Assembly: GCA_030674185.1 (NCBI GenBank)
Contig: JAPXFY010000015.1
Coordinates: forward strand, 29,014,685 to 29,078,684
DNA: 64,000 nucleotides
DNA from: Monoplex corrugatus
Lineage: Eukaryota; Mollusca; Gastropoda; Littorinimorpha; Ranellidae
Direction of reading: 5' to 3'
Made by a program: the position numbers and the translations under genes. Below the pieces are notes generated by a model. It was given only the letters and a program-made list of their open reading frames with translations, did not search any database and was not told the DNA's origin. This document shows, piece after piece, positions 1-11,214 of this stretch. Positions within the stretch are counted from its first letter, which is position 1, and each line of letters begins with the position of its first letter.

Positions 1-436
1 TGACATGGGGTCAGTACCACTGAAATGGCACAGAGGATACAGCAGAAAAAAAGGGGGAAAATTTTGTCATCATAATTTTCTTCCAGTCCATGATTCTTCT
101 CTGAGATCCCTATGTACAACACATTGCCATTTGAGGTTTGTGTTTTAATATTTGTTACATATCATAGTATCATATGATACATAACAAATCTTTATATGAT
201 ATAGAAAAATATTGCAATGTCACAGAAAATACCACACACTTAAAAATTCTGTGCAGTTTATTTTTTCTTGTTCAGCCCAACAGAAGATAGTGGCAATATT
301 TTTTGTGTGATGTATATTTTATACTGCACAGTTTGTTGACACAGTTTGGAGCTGTACGATTGTATTACAGGATAGAACAGATCAAACTTTGGTTCTGATG
401 TATTCTGATATGCAGCCATGGTGGATTTGCTTACAG

Positions 437-509
437 AGCTGGAATCACATTTGTGTCAGTACATGACTGTTTCTGGACTCATGCCTGTGATGTGGAAATC
501 ATGAACAAA
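437..509 (+). CDS. POLRMT: POLRMT, fourth-from-last coding exon (motif C)
   Basis: Mitochondrial DNA-directed RNA polymerase, a single-subunit T7-like enzyme that transcribes mtDNA in the matrix. The exon follows acceptor TTGCTTACAG and ends before donor GTAAGT. It encodes AGITFVSVHDCFWTHACDV then EIMNK, which aligns with the motif C region of animal POLRMT (VSVHDCYWTHA in human). The Asp of HDC is the catalytic metal-binding aspartate equivalent to T7 RNAP D812. The first base completes an Arg codon from an exon outside the window; the exon ends in phase 0. Together with three downstream exons it recovers the whole C-terminus in frame, so this is the real gene and not a retrocopy. Only the 3' end of the gene lies in this window. 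Confidence 0.95.
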
Positions 510-540
510 GTAAGTGTGCCTTACTGTCTAGGGAAATTAG

Positions 541-556
541 TGTGTGTGTGTGTGGT

Positions 557-630
<74 letters not shown>
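541..630. repeat. (TG)n microsatellite in POLRMT intron
   Basis: A nearly pure TG dinucleotide tract with occasional GTGG interruptions, starting about 30 bases past the splice donor at 510. Confidence 0.97.
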
Positions 631-636
<6 letters not shown>

Positions 637-1309
637 TGAATTAGGCAAATCAACTAAAATTTCTCCACTATTTGTGGGTAGAGTTCACCAACTTTGTTTC
701 ATTGAGTTAACACAATTGGGCAAATATGCATGATGATGTCAAATTGGGACTTGAAAATCTTACTTGAAGATATCTTGGCAGTCTGAGGGTGGATTGAAGT
801 AAATAACCGAAATAGTGAAAACGCGAGTTGCCAACCCTATCAGACCTTCAAAGCTGCAGCAGGGACAGCCTTGCCAGCCTTGCTGTTTTTGAGTATGCAG
901 TTCAGTTTGGATCACTAAACATCTGATGAACTCATGAATCATTCAAGCAAATGACATGGAATTTCACACAGTTACTGAAAAATAGTGGTTTTGTGTGGCA
1001 TAGATTTAAATTATTTTGATGAATTCATAGTCTAGGATATGGTGAGTGTTCTAGCTAAACAGGAATTTACTTGAAAGATTCTTTTTATTTGCCAGTCAAG
1101 AGCAACAGTTTTTAAAAACTGGAATGCCCCGCTTTCCAGCGGTATGCATCAACATGGGTCTACTTGTATTTCAAAGTGGCTAGTTTCTTTGGGATTTTGC
1201 AACCAAAACTGACAGGGAGATGTCTTAAAATACATTTTTGTGGTTGAAAGAGGTAAAACGTTGCGTTATCACATCACCATCTTAAAATACATTGCAAGCA
1301 AAACCCATA

Positions 1310-1652
1310 CTTGTTTTGGCTCTAGCTGTAAACTGGTCAAGTGACAGGACCACTCACACTTGTTTTGGCTGTAGCTGTAAACTGGTCAAGTGACAGGACC
1401 ACTCACACTTGTTTTGGCTGTAGCTGTAAACTGGCCAAATGACAGGACCACTCACACTTGTTTTGGCTGTAGCTGTAAACTGGCCAAGTGACAAGACCAC
1501 TCACACTTATTTTGGCTGTAGTTCTGAAGTGGCCAAGTGACAAGACCACCCACACTTGTTTTGGCTCTGGCTGTAAACTGGCCAAGTGACAGGACCACTC
1601 ATACTTGTTTTGGCTCTAGCTGTACACTGGCCAAGTGAGAAGACCAATCATT
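1310..1652. repeat. 49-bp minisatellite, 7 copies
   Basis: Seven consecutive 49-bp units. Each begins CTTGTTTTGGCT, contains AAACTGGCCAAGTGACA, and ends ACCACTCACA. The units differ by a few substitutions each, with no length change; the fifth and seventh are most diverged. It lies in a POLRMT intron. The minus strand has a short open frame through it, which is a repeat artefact. Confidence 0.95.
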
Positions 1653-1961
1653 CTATGGTGGAGGGTCACATTTATGTGCATATATTTTTTTCTTTTCTTT
1701 GTTAATGCATAGTATGTGGACATTTTAGGAGTGCCAAGGGCACAGTGCTGACTTGAGAATTGGATTCTAATTGCATGTTCTTTTTTGTACATTGCAAGGT
1801 GTGTTGAGAGCTAATTTGTGATGTTGATGCAGAGATGCCACACTGAATACATTAAAAAAAGTTTTCTTTTATAAAATTTCAAAATTACTAAGAGTTTAGG
1901 GATGTAGGGTGCTAGCCTCCTTTAAGATATAGTAGTTGATTGAGGGATGTGAATGCTGAGA

Positions 1962-1963
1962 GT

Positions 1964-2031
<68 letters not shown>

Positions 2032-2070
2032 TATGTGTGTGTGTGTGCACGTGCGTGCGTGCGTGCATTA
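1962..2070. repeat. (TG)n microsatellite
   Basis: About 70 bp of pure TG, followed by TGCG-type variants. It lies in the same POLRMT intron as the 49-bp minisatellite. Confidence 0.97.
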
Positions 2071-2934
2071 TGCTTGCATGCGTGCGCCTTCATATTGGTT
2101 GAATAAAGTTTCTTCATACCTATCTCAATTTTGTGTAATTGTTTTTGGTATGGGATTGGAGTATGGTAGGTGTTTTTAACAGACTCATATCTAATCATAT
2201 GTGATAGTCAGCATTGCTAGAAACATTTGAAATTGGCACAAAAATGAGAAGGATTACTTCAAAGTTTTGTTTTTTTCTTTTCCTGGTGACAGACTTTGCA
2301 GTTGGTTTGGTAAATGTTGTTTGATGAAGACTTTTTGCTCTTGTTACAGCCAAGCATTGTAGCCAGATCTGGTGGACAGTATGGATGTAGAAATTGAGTT
2401 GGAGTGACAGTCATGGGAAAAAAGATAAAAGATTTCTTGTATTGTGCTATTCTCCAAACTTAATTTATAGTATATCACACATACACACACACATCAGAAA
2501 ACATACAACAGTAAATGCACCTGTAGATGAATGTATATTGAAAATGTCTAACCATAGAAACACACACAAAGAATTAATGATGTTATTCATATACATGCAT
2601 GAATTATTACATAATGCCACATAATCGACAGCCGGAAATAAAGTGCCATTGGTGGATAAGCAACTGATATCAACAGTAAAAAACCTGGGTGAACAGGTAA
2701 GCTTCTAAAGACCTAAATGAAAAGACAACTACATCAGATCAGCAGTTACAAAGGAAAAATTTCAGACATAGATATGTAAATACATCAGGCCATTCCTTTG
2801 TACTTGTTCTTTGATGTAACTTGCAATGCTTTCTCTGTAGTTTCCAGCAGATCTTATTTCCTGGTAGTGACTTCTTGACCTTGTTATTATTGGAGCTTGT
2901 AATGATGTAATTTGTGTGTTGTGTGTGTGATCAG

Positions 2935-3029
2935 GTGTGCCGAGAACAATTTGTGGCGCTCCATAAACAGCCTATTTTGGAGGACTTGTCTAAACAGCTC
3001 ATTGACACATACACGAAAGGCTCCTACAG
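2935..3029 (+). CDS. POLRMT: POLRMT, third-from-last coding exon
   Basis: The exon lies between acceptor GTGTGATCAG and donor GTAACT and is 95 nt long: 31 codons plus AG, which completes a Ser codon (AG|T) in the next exon. It encodes VCREQFVALHKQPILEDLSK then QLIDTYTKGSY, collinear with human VCREQFVRLHSEPILQDLSR, the helical segment after motif C. The intron before it (510-2934) holds a long TG microsatellite, a 49-bp minisatellite and a second TG tract. Confidence 0.95.
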
Positions 3030-3463
3030 GTAACTTTTTAACTTGGCCACAGCCATTATCCATCATGACAGTAATATTTCAGTCTCAGTTCAGCGGGTTA
3101 CAAATGTAAACTCACTATGAATAGACCAACATTGACAAGCTGATATCAGCATGTAACTAACTTACTATTAATCACTGTCATCAGTACTGACACCTTAAGA
3201 CATATTACACCAGATAACAATAGCACTGTGTTTTTGTACACAAAACGTACCCAAGACTTCACAAGTGTTTCAAAGCAGTGACAGCTCCATATCATCATCT
3301 TTAGTGCTTGGGACCATTTGGAGCAGACATGGTAGTGATGTGCCAATTTCTCAGTAGACCTGAAATTAATTTTTAGCCCACCTTGTACTGAATCAGAGAA
3401 AAGAGTCTTCTCAGTGTTGCTCTGTCTCTGTCTCCTCACCCCCCTCTCCTGAAGGGTTGCTCT

Positions 3464-3479
3464 TCTCCTCTCTCTCTCT

Positions 3480-3537
<58 letters not shown>
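3464..3537. repeat. (CT)n microsatellite
   Basis: A polypyrimidine CT tract interrupted by TTCTCT, in a POLRMT intron on the sense strand. Confidence 0.95.
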
Positions 3538-3539
<2 letters not shown>

Positions 3540-3689
3540 CTGCTCTCCCCTTCCTCCCACTCCCCTCTTCCTCCTTATTTCCCAGTCTTCCCTCTGTGAA
3601 GGGTTGATACTGAAAGTTAAGTGGCATATTTCGGGGACTGTGGAATTGTATTTCCACTCATGGGTAGGACTAAATTTTGCTTTCATGTG

Positions 3690-3935
3690 TGTAGAGCACC
3701 GTCAGTCTCAATTCTCAAATAGGTGTTGCTGCATTTAGACAGGTCCATATATGCTGCATCACATTTGCTAGGCAAATGCTTGACCCAGTGTGCTACTCAG
3801 GCTTTTGGAAAGAAAAAGAAATGCCAACAGCGCCTGGTGTTTCCAGGCAGTCGCCCATCCAAGTACTATCCAGACCCCACATTGCTTTACTTACAGGATG
3901 AGAACCGATGCTTCAAGAGTAGTATGGCTATTAGC
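3690..3935 (-). repeat. 5S rRNA-derived SINE (SINE3-like)
   Basis: On the minus strand, 3935-3821 reads as a 5S rRNA gene. The start GCTAATAGCCATACTACTC matches the 5S start GCCTACGACCATACCACGC. It is followed by CGGTTCTCATCC, then TAGTACTTGGATGGGCGAC and TGCCTGGAAACACCAGG, i.e. the internal control region (C box) and helix of 5S. About 10 nt are missing after CGGTTCTCATCC. The end is not the usual 5S T-run: it continues as a 130-bp body (CTGAGTAGCACACTGGG, then GCATATATGGACCTGTC), as in 5S-promoted SINEs. The alternative is a 5S pseudogene in unrelated sequence. It lies in a POLRMT intron. Confidence 0.75.
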
Positions 3936-4019
3936 AAGAGCTCAACTAGTTTCTAACATGTACAGTGATCTCTGAAGAGTAGGTCTATATTTTTACAAAA
4001 TCCTGATAATAGATTGTGG

Positions 4020-4375
4020 GATTTTTTTGCTTTAACCGGCTCCTACCCAGAGTTGGGCATGCTATGGGCTAATTGGGAAGACTGGGACCACACAGTCGAG
4101 TCTCATCCACTTCACAATGCTGTCATTGAGGGTGTTGTTCAAATCGTCTGACCAGTACCACAGGTGTCTATATCTCTTGGGTGGGGTTGACGTCAGGATA
4201 TATTATGATCGTAAGCATAGAGTACAGCCCTGTCATGCAGTCTCAATCCTAGGTGGAACTCCATAGCATCATGCTTATCATCCTCATCGACATCATCATC
4301 ATGGCATTGTAAAAAAACTGTGCCAGCTTCAGTGGCCAGTAAGGTGAGGTAGAAAATGAGATGGAAAAAAAAATC
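4020..4375 (+). repeat. tRNA-derived SINE, 5'-truncated copy
   Basis: This shares a long collinear match with the minus-strand copies at 23960-24378 and 47175-47507. Shared blocks include GGCTCCTACCCAGAGTTG, CATTGAGGGTGTTGTTCA, GTCATGCAGTCTC and GGAACTCCATAGCAT, then an A-rich tail. It lacks the tRNA-like head visible in the 24-kb copy. It lies in a POLRMT intron. Confidence 0.75.
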
Positions 4376-4569
4376 CTGAAAATAGCTTTAAAATAAAATT
4401 GTATAAGAGTGCAGAATATGCCTATAGACTACTTTAATTTAAAAAGATGTGCTCAGCCTTAGGGCAGCGACAGGGGCACTACCCCTGTATGCCATCGGAG
4501 CCTGGGCGGCCCTTGGACCTCTGCCCAATTTCAGCTTTTTTGAAAATCTCTAGGTTTAACCCCTATGGT

Positions 4570-5250
4570 TGTTATTGCTGACATGAATCCATAAAAATTT
4601 ATTATAATGATTGTTGTATGCTGCTGACATGACACCATAGAGGTTCTGTGGTTTGTTGTATGTTGCAGACATGATGCTGTAGAAATTCTATAATGACTGT
4701 CGTATGCTGCAGACATGATGCTGTAGAAATTCTATAATGACTGTCGTATGCTGCATACATGATGCTGTAGAAATTCTATAATGACTGTCGTATGCTGCAT
4801 ACATGATGCTGTAGAAATTCTATAATGACTGTCGTATGCTGCAGACATGATGCTGTAGAAATTCTATAATGACTGTCGTATGCTGCAGACATGATGCTGT
4901 AGAAATTCTATAATGACTGTCGTATGCTGCAGACATGATACTGTAGAAATTCTATAATGACTGTCGTATGCTGCAGACATGATGCTGTAGAAATTCTATA
5001 ATGACTGTCGTATGCTGCAGACATGATGCTGTAGAAATTCTATAATGACTGTCGTATGCTGCAGACATGATGCTGTAGAAATTCTATAATGACTGTCGTA
5101 TGCTGCAGACATGATGCTGTAGAAATTCTATAATGACTGTCGTATGCTGCAGACATGATACTTTACTCTGTAATGATTGTTGTATGGTGCAGACATGGTG
5201 CCATGGAGCTATGTAATAACTTGTATGTTGCAAACATAGTGCTACATTGT
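4570..5250. repeat. 44-bp minisatellite, 11 near-identical copies plus decayed flanks
   Basis: Units start at 4671 and every 44 bases to 5111, each containing ATGATGCTGTAGAAATTC and TATAATGACTGTCGTATGC. Copies are almost identical (one GATGCT/GATACT and a few GCAGAC/GCATAC changes). Diverged units flank the core at 4570-4670 and 5155-5250. Homogeneous centre and decayed edges are the usual pattern of array expansion. It ends about 60 bp before a POLRMT splice acceptor. Confidence 0.97.
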
Positions 5251-5312
5251 ATTTTGTAGACATTATTTTATATTTCATTGCTGTGAAGTTGTGTGACTGT
5301 TACTTGTTGCAG

Positions 5313-5389
5313 TGATGATGCTGAGGACACTTCTGTAATCAAAGCACAGCAGTTTCTGCACAATGTTTTAGCCAATGTTCCTGGCAGAG
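5313..5389 (+). CDS. POLRMT: POLRMT, penultimate coding exon
   Basis: The acceptor is CTTGTTGCAG and the donor GTAAGC. The reading frame inherited from the previous exon gives SDDAEDTSVIKAQQFLHNVL then ANVPGRG; the final G completes a Gly codon in the last exon (G|GT). The corresponding human segment is variable but has similar length and spacing. The preceding intron (3030-5312) holds a CT microsatellite, the 5S-derived SINE, a tRNA-SINE fragment and a 44-bp minisatellite. Confidence 0.9.
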
Positions 5390-6379
5390 GTAAGCTTCAT
5401 ATGTTTATTTCTTTCTTTACAGCATTCATGGGCAACATCATTTGAACAAACTTGTAAGATGTATAAGAACCAGAAAGCAGTTACATTTATTGTATCTGTA
5501 AGCAAAAAAGGTATTGGATTGAGTGAGCACTGCTGTCAAAGTTCCACTGTTTTGTAGACACCTCACTGGAGGGCCTCCCAAGCCATTCAGGTAGAAGGGT
5601 AGAAGTCTGACGAAAGTGTGATCCACTGTTCCTTCTGGTTGGAAGTTTGGCACAATCCTATCTGAGAAAAAAAGACTCATTACGGAAACCGCAACGGAAT
5701 AAACCAACACTATTGTGTTTCCAGAGTTATCAGAAATTACTCAAATGAGTGACAGTGGTGAAAGCCACAAGGAAGACAGTGATAGGATGATGGAGTAGTA
5801 TTAGAAGCAGCAAGGGGAGGACTAAGGTGATGGGGTTGGGTGGGGGCGGCGGGGTGCATAGCGGCAGTGAAAGACATGACCGGGTCAAGCCACTTGGTGC
5901 ACTAGTACACTGTGGCTCTTTGTAGTTCGTCAGCTGTCAGTGATCTGTCATTAGGTGGCCAGCCAAAGCCTGAACACTTTTAGATTTCGTCAGGAGGGTC
6001 TTGTCTTCTATTTTTTCCTTTGTTTTTTTTGGTTTCTGTCATGAGTGGTTATGAGTTTTTTATGAGTAATTTCAAGAAATTTCTACATAAATCATCTGAA
6101 AATACATTTAGTCATGCCTAATGTATCATTCTGTGTAATTTCATGCATAGATTCCCATAAATATGGAAGCAACAGTTGTTTTAATGTATATGGTAGTGAG
6201 GGACGTTTTTCCCCGGCACATGGAAAACACTGGATGTCAAAAAACGTCGGCACTCAAAATCCTGGCTTTAAAGACAATGTGGTACTTATCTCACATACTT
6301 ACCAACATATTGAGAGAAAACTTCCTGTCTGGAAGTTTTCACACAACAGGTAAGTCTAAAGATCAACTAGAGGTAAACA

Positions 6380-7000
6380 GGTGATGATACTGAACATCTC
6401 AAACCTCACACCAGTCAAAATAGATGGATCAGATCTGCCTCAGCTGAACACTGTCAGACAGGATAGATGAGCAGGCAGGCATCAAGACATCAAGACCATC
6501 TCAGCAAAGCTTCACAGTGGAGGTCTCCCCAGTACAACACCAACACCAGGCTGAGACTGTAACACAGCTATGTCCTTTCCACCCTGCTGTACAACTCAGA
6601 ATGCTGGATGATGACCAAAAGCAACCTTAACAAGCTATCAGATTTCCTCACATAGAACCTCCAAACAATCATGCAAATCTTCTGTCCCAACACCATCACC
6701 AGTTGACAACTACTTGCCCAGTGCAGTTAAAAGAGTATGGACCTTGTAATCATGAAAAGACTATGGAGATGGATTGAGGACATCAGTGGAAGAGAGAAGG
6801 ATATCATCACTTGGACTGGCATTACTGGACACCAGAAGGAAGATGAAGAGAAGAAGAACCAAGAATACCTGGAGACGAAAAACAGGAGATCTTAAAGCCC
6901 TGAAACGCACTTGGGGTATTATACAATGGCTGGCCCAGAATAAACAGAAGTGGAGAACCATCCTTGCTGCCCTACATGCCAGTGGCATAATAGGCATTAA
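6380..7000 (+). pseudogene. LINE ORF2 C-terminal fragment (RTE-like reverse transcriptase)
   Basis: Scattered frames read as the end of a non-LTR reverse transcriptase. LSTLLYNSECWMMTKSNLNK matches the YGCE.W motif region after the palm. It is followed by PNTITS, MKRLWRWIEDISGREKD and TWGIIQWLAQNKQKWRTI with ALHASG, the typical endings of these ORFs. Several stops and frame changes interrupt it. It lies inside the last POLRMT intron in sense orientation. Family assignment is from remembered similarity only. Confidence 0.7.
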
Positions 7001-7078
7001 GTTACTTAGTAAACAGGTCAGTATCCATCACAGCTGGTGGAGCACAACAGCATCTTCTTAACAGGTTTATAAATTTAG

Positions 7079-7216
7079 AATAATATGTAGAAACTGTGTG
7101 TGTGTGGTGTGGTGTGGTGTGGGTGTGTGTGTGTATGTGTGTGTGTGCGCATGTGCTGTGCTTTGCGTGTGTGTGTTGTGCCTTCAGTGCCATAGCAGCG
7201 ATATAATAATATGTAG

Positions 7217-7296
<80 letters not shown>

Positions 7297-7326
7297 TGCC
7301 TTCAGTGCCGTAGCAGTGATATAATA
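7079..7326. repeat. Tandem duplication, each unit carrying a TG microsatellite
   Basis: Two adjacent units of about 125 bp. Both start ATAATATGTAGAAACTG, continue with a TG tract, and end TGCCTTCAGTGCC and TAGCAG.GATATAATA. The first unit's TG tract is interrupted (GTGGTG, GCGC); the second is almost pure (7221-7293). It lies in the last POLRMT intron. Confidence 0.9.
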
Positions 7327-7478
7327 ACACTCATTCTCTTTAATTCTGGCATACCCATATACCACCTTGAATATGTTTATTGTCACAGAAAGCAGTGTGT
7401 TGTTGGTCTTAGTATGGTCCACAGTAGCGTTTAGGCTTATGAAACATAAAAATTGTGGAATTGACTTTATTGTTTTAG

Positions 7479-7528
7479 GTGATTTTGACCTGGATCAAGT
7501 GCTGAAATCCACTTACTTCTTCAGTTGA
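7479..7528 (+). CDS. POLRMT: POLRMT, last coding exon with stop
   Basis: The acceptor is TTGTTTTAG. The exon encodes GDFDLDQVLKSTYFFS and then TGA at 7526-7528. The end of POLRMT is strongly conserved (human FDLEQVKRSTYFFS), so this fixes both the gene identity and the true C-terminus. The FxxDQV-STYFFS tail is the counterpart of the T7 RNAP C-terminal foot beside the active site. The preceding intron (5390-7478) contains a LINE fragment and a duplicated TG microsatellite. Confidence 0.96.
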
Positions 7529-8950
7529 CCTTGTGACTGTGACTGGTGATTCTGTGCTGAGTTTGGTGTTTAATCTGCAGGACAGTCAGTAGACTACTGC
7601 AGTATGTCTTTTACAATCTTACAAATTAAATTTTGTATGTGCATGCATGTGTGTGTGATTATGTATGTTTGAATGCACGTATTGTGCACACACACACATT
7701 TAGGCAAAAGTGTTTGTTTTACTTTATCATGTTCATATTCAAGTTCAGTTTTCCAGTGTGACATTCTGTACCAATTTGTTATGTGTCTTGGACAGAAAGC
7801 TGTTTAACAAAATACCAGTGCTCTTATTTTACAATGGCTGTATGATATCATCAACAAAGAGAATACACTGATAGACACCTAGTGAGATTAACCTGCAAAG
7901 ATAGGCTGAGGCTGACAGAAATGTACACTAAAGAAGTTTACATTCCTAATTGTTCCTTCAGAGGATTTTCTTTCTGTATTGACTGCATGGATGGGAGATG
8001 TATTTGTAGTGACAAGGGATAGATTCGTATGGAGGGCCAAATGGCCAACACCATTTGGCAGGGTACATGATGATGATTCCATGCTGCAATTTTTGTGTGT
8101 GTGTCCAGTCTTTTAAACATGGCGATCCAATACATAGTAAGAATGTTCAAATAACTTCAAAAAATAATTGTCACAGCACTCTCAGATTTCACACACACTT
8201 GGCTCAATTATTCTTTGATCCTATTATTGATCTTATTATGAAATAATGTTCAAGTATTGTGTTCTTATATGAGTTCAGTCATACCAAATGTCATGGCCAC
8301 AATTGGCATTGAAGAACAGTATGCTTATGTTAAAATATAAATTTTGAAAGGAGGTCCTGTTGCAGAACACAACAAAGTGTATGCGAGACACAAATTCTTT
8401 CATATGCTGCAGTTAATAGGTGGGTGTCATTCTTTGAAGAGGACAAAATGACATTAATGGTAAGCGTAACAGAAGTACTGATGGGACATGTTCAGAAAGC
8501 TAGAAAAATTCAAAGGCTTTTTCAAACTCTGGTCACAAGTCTAGATAAATGTTTGCTGTTCAAGTATTTGTTTGTGTTTTAAATTCAACATGTGTTTGTC
8601 CTAAAAAAATCTACCTATGACAAAACCAATTTTATTATCATTAGATTTTAGTCTTTTTGATATACCAGTTGATCATATCCTATATGCAACATTTAAAAGA
8701 GTAATTGGTTTCTAGACTGTTTTATCAAATCTCTCTGTTTATCACCTTTTGGGATTTAGATGATCATTCCTAGTTTTTCTCAACCACAATTCAGTTATCT
8801 CCAACTAGTGTACCTTAGTTTGGCCCAAAGAATTTTTTTTATTTCTCATATTTCTTAAAACATGGCTTGCTTTATCTAAAAACAATTTTCCCTTTGACTT
8901 AGTTCATGTCATTTTGTCTTTTCTGATGCCAATAAAGGCATATTACTATT
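7529..8950 (+). other. POLRMT 3' UTR / downstream sequence, extent unknown
   Basis: No credible ORF is present. The first AATAAA I see downstream of the stop is at 8931-8936, which would give a 1.4-kb 3' UTR. However, that hexamer sits in a context (AATAAAGGCATATTA followed by ATT repeats to 9000) resembling a retroelement tail, so the real polyadenylation site may be elsewhere. Otherwise nothing recognisable. Confidence 0.3.
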
Positions 8951-9082
8951 ATTATTAATATTATCTTTAATAACTATGATATTATAATCATTAGTATTAT
9001 TATCATCATCATCATCATCATCTTCATCACCACCACCAACTACCACTAGCACCACCACCACCACCACCATCATCATCATCAA
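8940..9082. repeat. Compound ATT / CAT / CAC trinucleotide microsatellite
   Basis: ATT-type units, then TCATCA units, then CACCACCAC and TCATCATCA. Low-complexity translations on the minus strand are artefacts. Confidence 0.9.
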
Positions 9083-9835
9083 ATCATTTTGTGTAGTGCA
9101 GTTCTCCAAACTCATTTGACCTCACTGTGCATTACACATAACCAGATTTTATTTTTGGTGGAGCACAGAGAACTCAAGCTATTAAGGTAAACTGACCACA
9201 GTCTGCTATGTTGTTTCATAGTCTGCCGCTTCAGTGGGGGTATATACATGTTTCCATACGCTACCAGACACTGACATGACTTACAGGATGTTTTCATTTT
9301 TGATATTTTGCATGCAGATGCACATATTGTCAACAGTGTCATACATTTCTCTGTGTTCTAATTACATTTTACTATGTACTTTCTCATGAAACTCTTTTAC
9401 AGTTTTGATGATTTTACTTGTGTACATACTTAGTACTGTTGCCAGGAGTGAGCTTGTTAATTTGCTTGCTGGTAAAGTTTCTTTTCTTGAGACTACAAAA
9501 CTAGCTTGTGATGTAGTTTCCTTCAGGAACTTATGTCACTTTAGATTGCAGTAGTTCCCCTTGCATCTTTTTCTCTTGTAATGAGACTAGCTCTATTATT
9601 CATCTTTTTCTGACATACTTTTTTCTTCTTCAGTCAGATTATGTTGTGCATTAAACCTCCTTGCACAATTTACTACCATTAAATTGTTTTATAAAACTCC
9701 ATCATTCCAAGTAGATGGTATGTCTTGATAACAAGATGTTGACTATGAGGTTTTATTTGTTGATGGATCAAGGTTGGCTTGCTGTCCTTATGAATGTATA
9801 TGGTTTTTATTGGATTATATGTAATTGTTATTTGA
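9083..9835. other. Unassigned intergenic sequence
   Basis: AT-rich sequence with no convincing ORF, RNA gene or repeat that I could recognise. Confidence 0.4.
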
Positions 9836-9837
9836 TT

Positions 9838-10137
9838 AATGTAATTGTTATATGATTGTTATGTACTTTCATGTGTCAGAAAAAGAAGGGAACTTGCACA
9901 GCAAGGGGGGAAAATTGTTTTGCTTCTAGATCCTGATGTATGTAATTGTTATATGATTGTTATGTACTTTCATGTGTCAGAAACAGAAAGGAACTTGCAC
10001 AGCAAGGGGGGAAAATTGTTTTGCTTCTAGATCCTGATGTATGTAATTGTTATATGATTGTATGTACTTTCACATGTCAAAAACAGAAAAGAACTTGCAC
10101 AGCAAGAAGGACAAATTCTATTTTGCCTCTAGATCCT
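9838..10137. repeat. 101-bp tandem repeat, 3 copies
   Basis: Three consecutive copies of a 101-bp unit containing GTAATTGTTATATGATTG, GAACTTGCACAGCAAG and TTCTAGATCCTGA. The first two are nearly identical; the third has more substitutions and small indels. The open frames through it arise because the unit lacks stops in one frame. Confidence 0.93.
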
Positions 10138-11030
10138 GAATTGTATTCCTCAACATTTTCTTTTCCATCATTTTTATATTTTAACTTTTTTGCACAAAGA
10201 TAACGTCTTTGATATTTTCTCCAAAAGGACATCAAGAAAATCCTGCTTTGAAATAACAAACTGAATTTATGGCTTTGGTATATTATATGGATTTTCTCTG
10301 TGGTATGGGAATGCTGCACACTCCTCAACTACAATCTTTAGCACATTGCTTATTTCAATTACAGACATTCTTGTCTCACAAAAGTGAATTGTTGAATTTC
10401 TAAAATGAATTCTGTTTAGGTCTTTCCTGGGAAATCTAAGCTCTAATGTTATCATGGAATGATCAGTTTTGTAACAAGGCTTATCAGATCTACATCGGTT
10501 ACATGTAAGTATAGGATTTCTGATATTAGATAAAGATTGAGCCTGCTTTGTTATGTGGGTTTATTTCTTTGCCATGTGTCTTCATTATTCATGATTAATT
10601 TCTCTCCAAATATCTCATAGATCCAAGTATTCCATCAGTGTGTTGACCTGCTCTTGAGCTTTAATTCAGGTGTTTATAAGGCATGGAATTGTTTACCAAG
10701 CATCAGTCACCACCGTAATTAGATTTTCAAACTTGATTCTAGTCATCCTTTCTTTCATTTTGACACATAACTTACAATTATCATGGTTGGGTCCATGCAT
10801 ACCAATAATCAGAAAGTGTTTATCCATTATTGATGTACTTTATATCAAAATCTATAAATAGTTAATCTGTACCTGAAAATTAAACTTGTTAAGGAATTGC
10901 AGCTCATCTAGAGTTTTATGAAGCAAAATAACACCTGTCTCCCCATTCAGCCCTAATATGTGCATTTGCCAGCATGAATCCTTGTGTAATTGTTTGTGCC
11001 TACATGTGCTTGCATGCATACTTGCTGCAT

Positions 11031-11033
<3 letters not shown>
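10138..11033. other. Unassigned sequence upstream of L2 copy
   Basis: No credible coding region or repeat recognised. It ends at a TG tract. Confidence 0.35.
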
Positions 11034-11096
<63 letters not shown>

Positions 11097-11105
11097 CGCG
11101 CGCGC
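11034..11105. repeat. (TG)n microsatellite
   Basis: About 60 bp of TG, then GCGCGCGC, directly upstream of the L2 copy. It creates a run of Cys-Val residues that falsely extends the L2 open frame towards 10990. Confidence 0.95.
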
Positions 11106-11214
11106 ATGCATGTGCATCCATATGTCTGTGTATGGGTGTATGCATATACAATTATGCAGAACATTGCTTTTATATCACACATGTGAAAAACTATTGTTTT
11201 CTTCCTCTGTGCTG

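Noticed and set aside
2349..2393. Extra POLRMT exon after TTGTTACAG
   Set aside because: All three frames hit stops quickly and the flanking exons already join in phase 0 without it.
3821..3935. A functional 5S rRNA gene
   Set aside because: It lacks about 10 nt internally, has many substitutions and no clean terminator.
10990..11214. N-terminal extension of the L2 ORF through a run of Cys-Val
   Set aside because: It is translated (TG)n upstream of the element; coding homology begins near 11215.
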